Origin: JBCCSZ01 sp039199225
GTDB lineage: Bacteria; Bacteroidota; Bacteroidia; Chitinophagales; Saprospiraceae
Length of the DNA: 5,032 nt
Reading direction: 5' to 3'
NCBI GenBank assembly: GCA_039199225.1
Contig: JBCCSZ010000416.1
Location: 1-5,032 of the forward strand
Position numbers and translations under genes: made by a program. Positions within the stretch are counted from its first letter, which is position 1; every line of letters starts with the position of its first letter. Shown piece by piece: positions 4,717 through 5,032 of this stretch. The notes beneath the pieces are model-generated. The model ran no database searches and was not told the DNA's origin. It saw nothing but the letters and a program-made list of their open reading frames with translations.

Positions 4717-5032
4717 TCAATTGCGGAATACGCCACTTTCACGTAGGTACCAGATGCCGGCAATCAACAAGGCAAACACCAAAATACTGATGGTGATCTT
4801 AATCCAGGACAGTGGCTTTTTGCCATATACCCGACCCGTTTGGCCGTTGATGGAAAAGCGGTAGATTTTGTCGTTGTATCGGTAGGAACAGATCCAAGCC
4901 GGTAGGATGATGTGCTTACAAGTCTGAGCAGTTTTTTGGCTGCGTACATGCAAGTTGCGTTGGGTATCGCCCCCCAACTGGGCGGAACACATGTGGCGGA
5001 TTTTGGCATCCATGATCGTATCGGCAATCTGG
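4717..5032 (-). CDS. C-terminal part of zinc-ribbon/PriA-like membrane-anchored protein
   Basis: The frame is open to the window edge at 5032, so this is the last 104 residues of a longer protein; the ATG at 5013 is internal, not the start. Residues about 40-76 carry the pattern KHIILPAWICSYRY, then KIYRFSINGQTGRVYG and a PLSW motif. I associate this pattern with C-termini of proteins annotated as TFIIB-type zinc-ribbon or 'primosomal protein N'-like' (not true PriA helicases). It is followed by one hydrophobic span (about 79-96) and a short tail RESGVFRN. In that family an N-terminal zinc ribbon precedes a long middle region; neither is visible here. Two cysteines in this part (Cys15, Cys38) are not arranged as a zinc ribbon; a third, Cys48, is in the conserved segment. 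The role is unknown; the protein is probably anchored in the inner membrane. Family assignment is from memory of the motif, hence moderate certainty; the coding frame itself is secure. Confidence 0.75.
   Translation of the reverse strand, partial: QIADTIMDAKIRHMCSAQLGGDTQRNLHVRSQKTAQTCKHIILPAWICSYRYNDKIYRFSINGQTGRVYGKKPLSWIKITISILVFALLIAGIWYLRESGVFRN

Noticed and set aside
1..5032. CRISPR array, tRNA genes, complete insertion sequence or transposase
   Set aside because: No regularly spaced repeats, no tRNA cloverleaf and no transposase-like protein were seen on either strand.

Overview
The window looks like chromosomal DNA from a member of the Bacteroidota, probably the Saprospiraceae (Haliscomenobacter/Lewinella type). 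This rests on three things seen in the sequence: promoter-like sites of the Bacteroidota form TTG-N17-20-TAnnTTTG, weak or absent Shine-Dalgarno sites before several genes, and the style of the proteins. The family assignment is an inference and was not tested by a search. GC content is moderate. Every convincing gene lies on the minus strand, so the window is best read from high to low coordinates.

Right end (4717-5032): the C-terminal part of a zinc-ribbon/PriA-like membrane-anchored protein, followed by a hairpin that probably ends its transcript. Next (4328-4716) is a 389-base gene-free stretch with several inverted repeats and a promoter candidate. Then comes a 473-codon helical protein of unknown function (2906-4327), whose stop codon abuts a strong 10-bp terminator-like hairpin.

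Middle (2125-2905): about 780 bases without a convincing gene. Inside it, roughly 2396-2690, is an island of about 50% GC between flanks of 33-37% GC. The island holds a series of nested and consecutive stems and looks like a structured RNA or a remnant of a structured element. This is the most interesting part of the window.

Left half: an unrecognised 285-codon protein with a Gly/Ser-rich linker and a Cys-Pro tail (1267-2124). It is followed by a well-formed promoter at 1202-1231. That promoter drives a two-gene operon: a 7-TM membrane protein (476-1129), then, 2 bases later, the N-terminal half of a NarL/DegS-type sensor histidine kinase (HisKA_3 family), cut off by the window edge. The membrane protein and kinase are probably co-translated and may act in one signalling pathway. 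A response regulator is expected beyond position 1 but cannot be seen.
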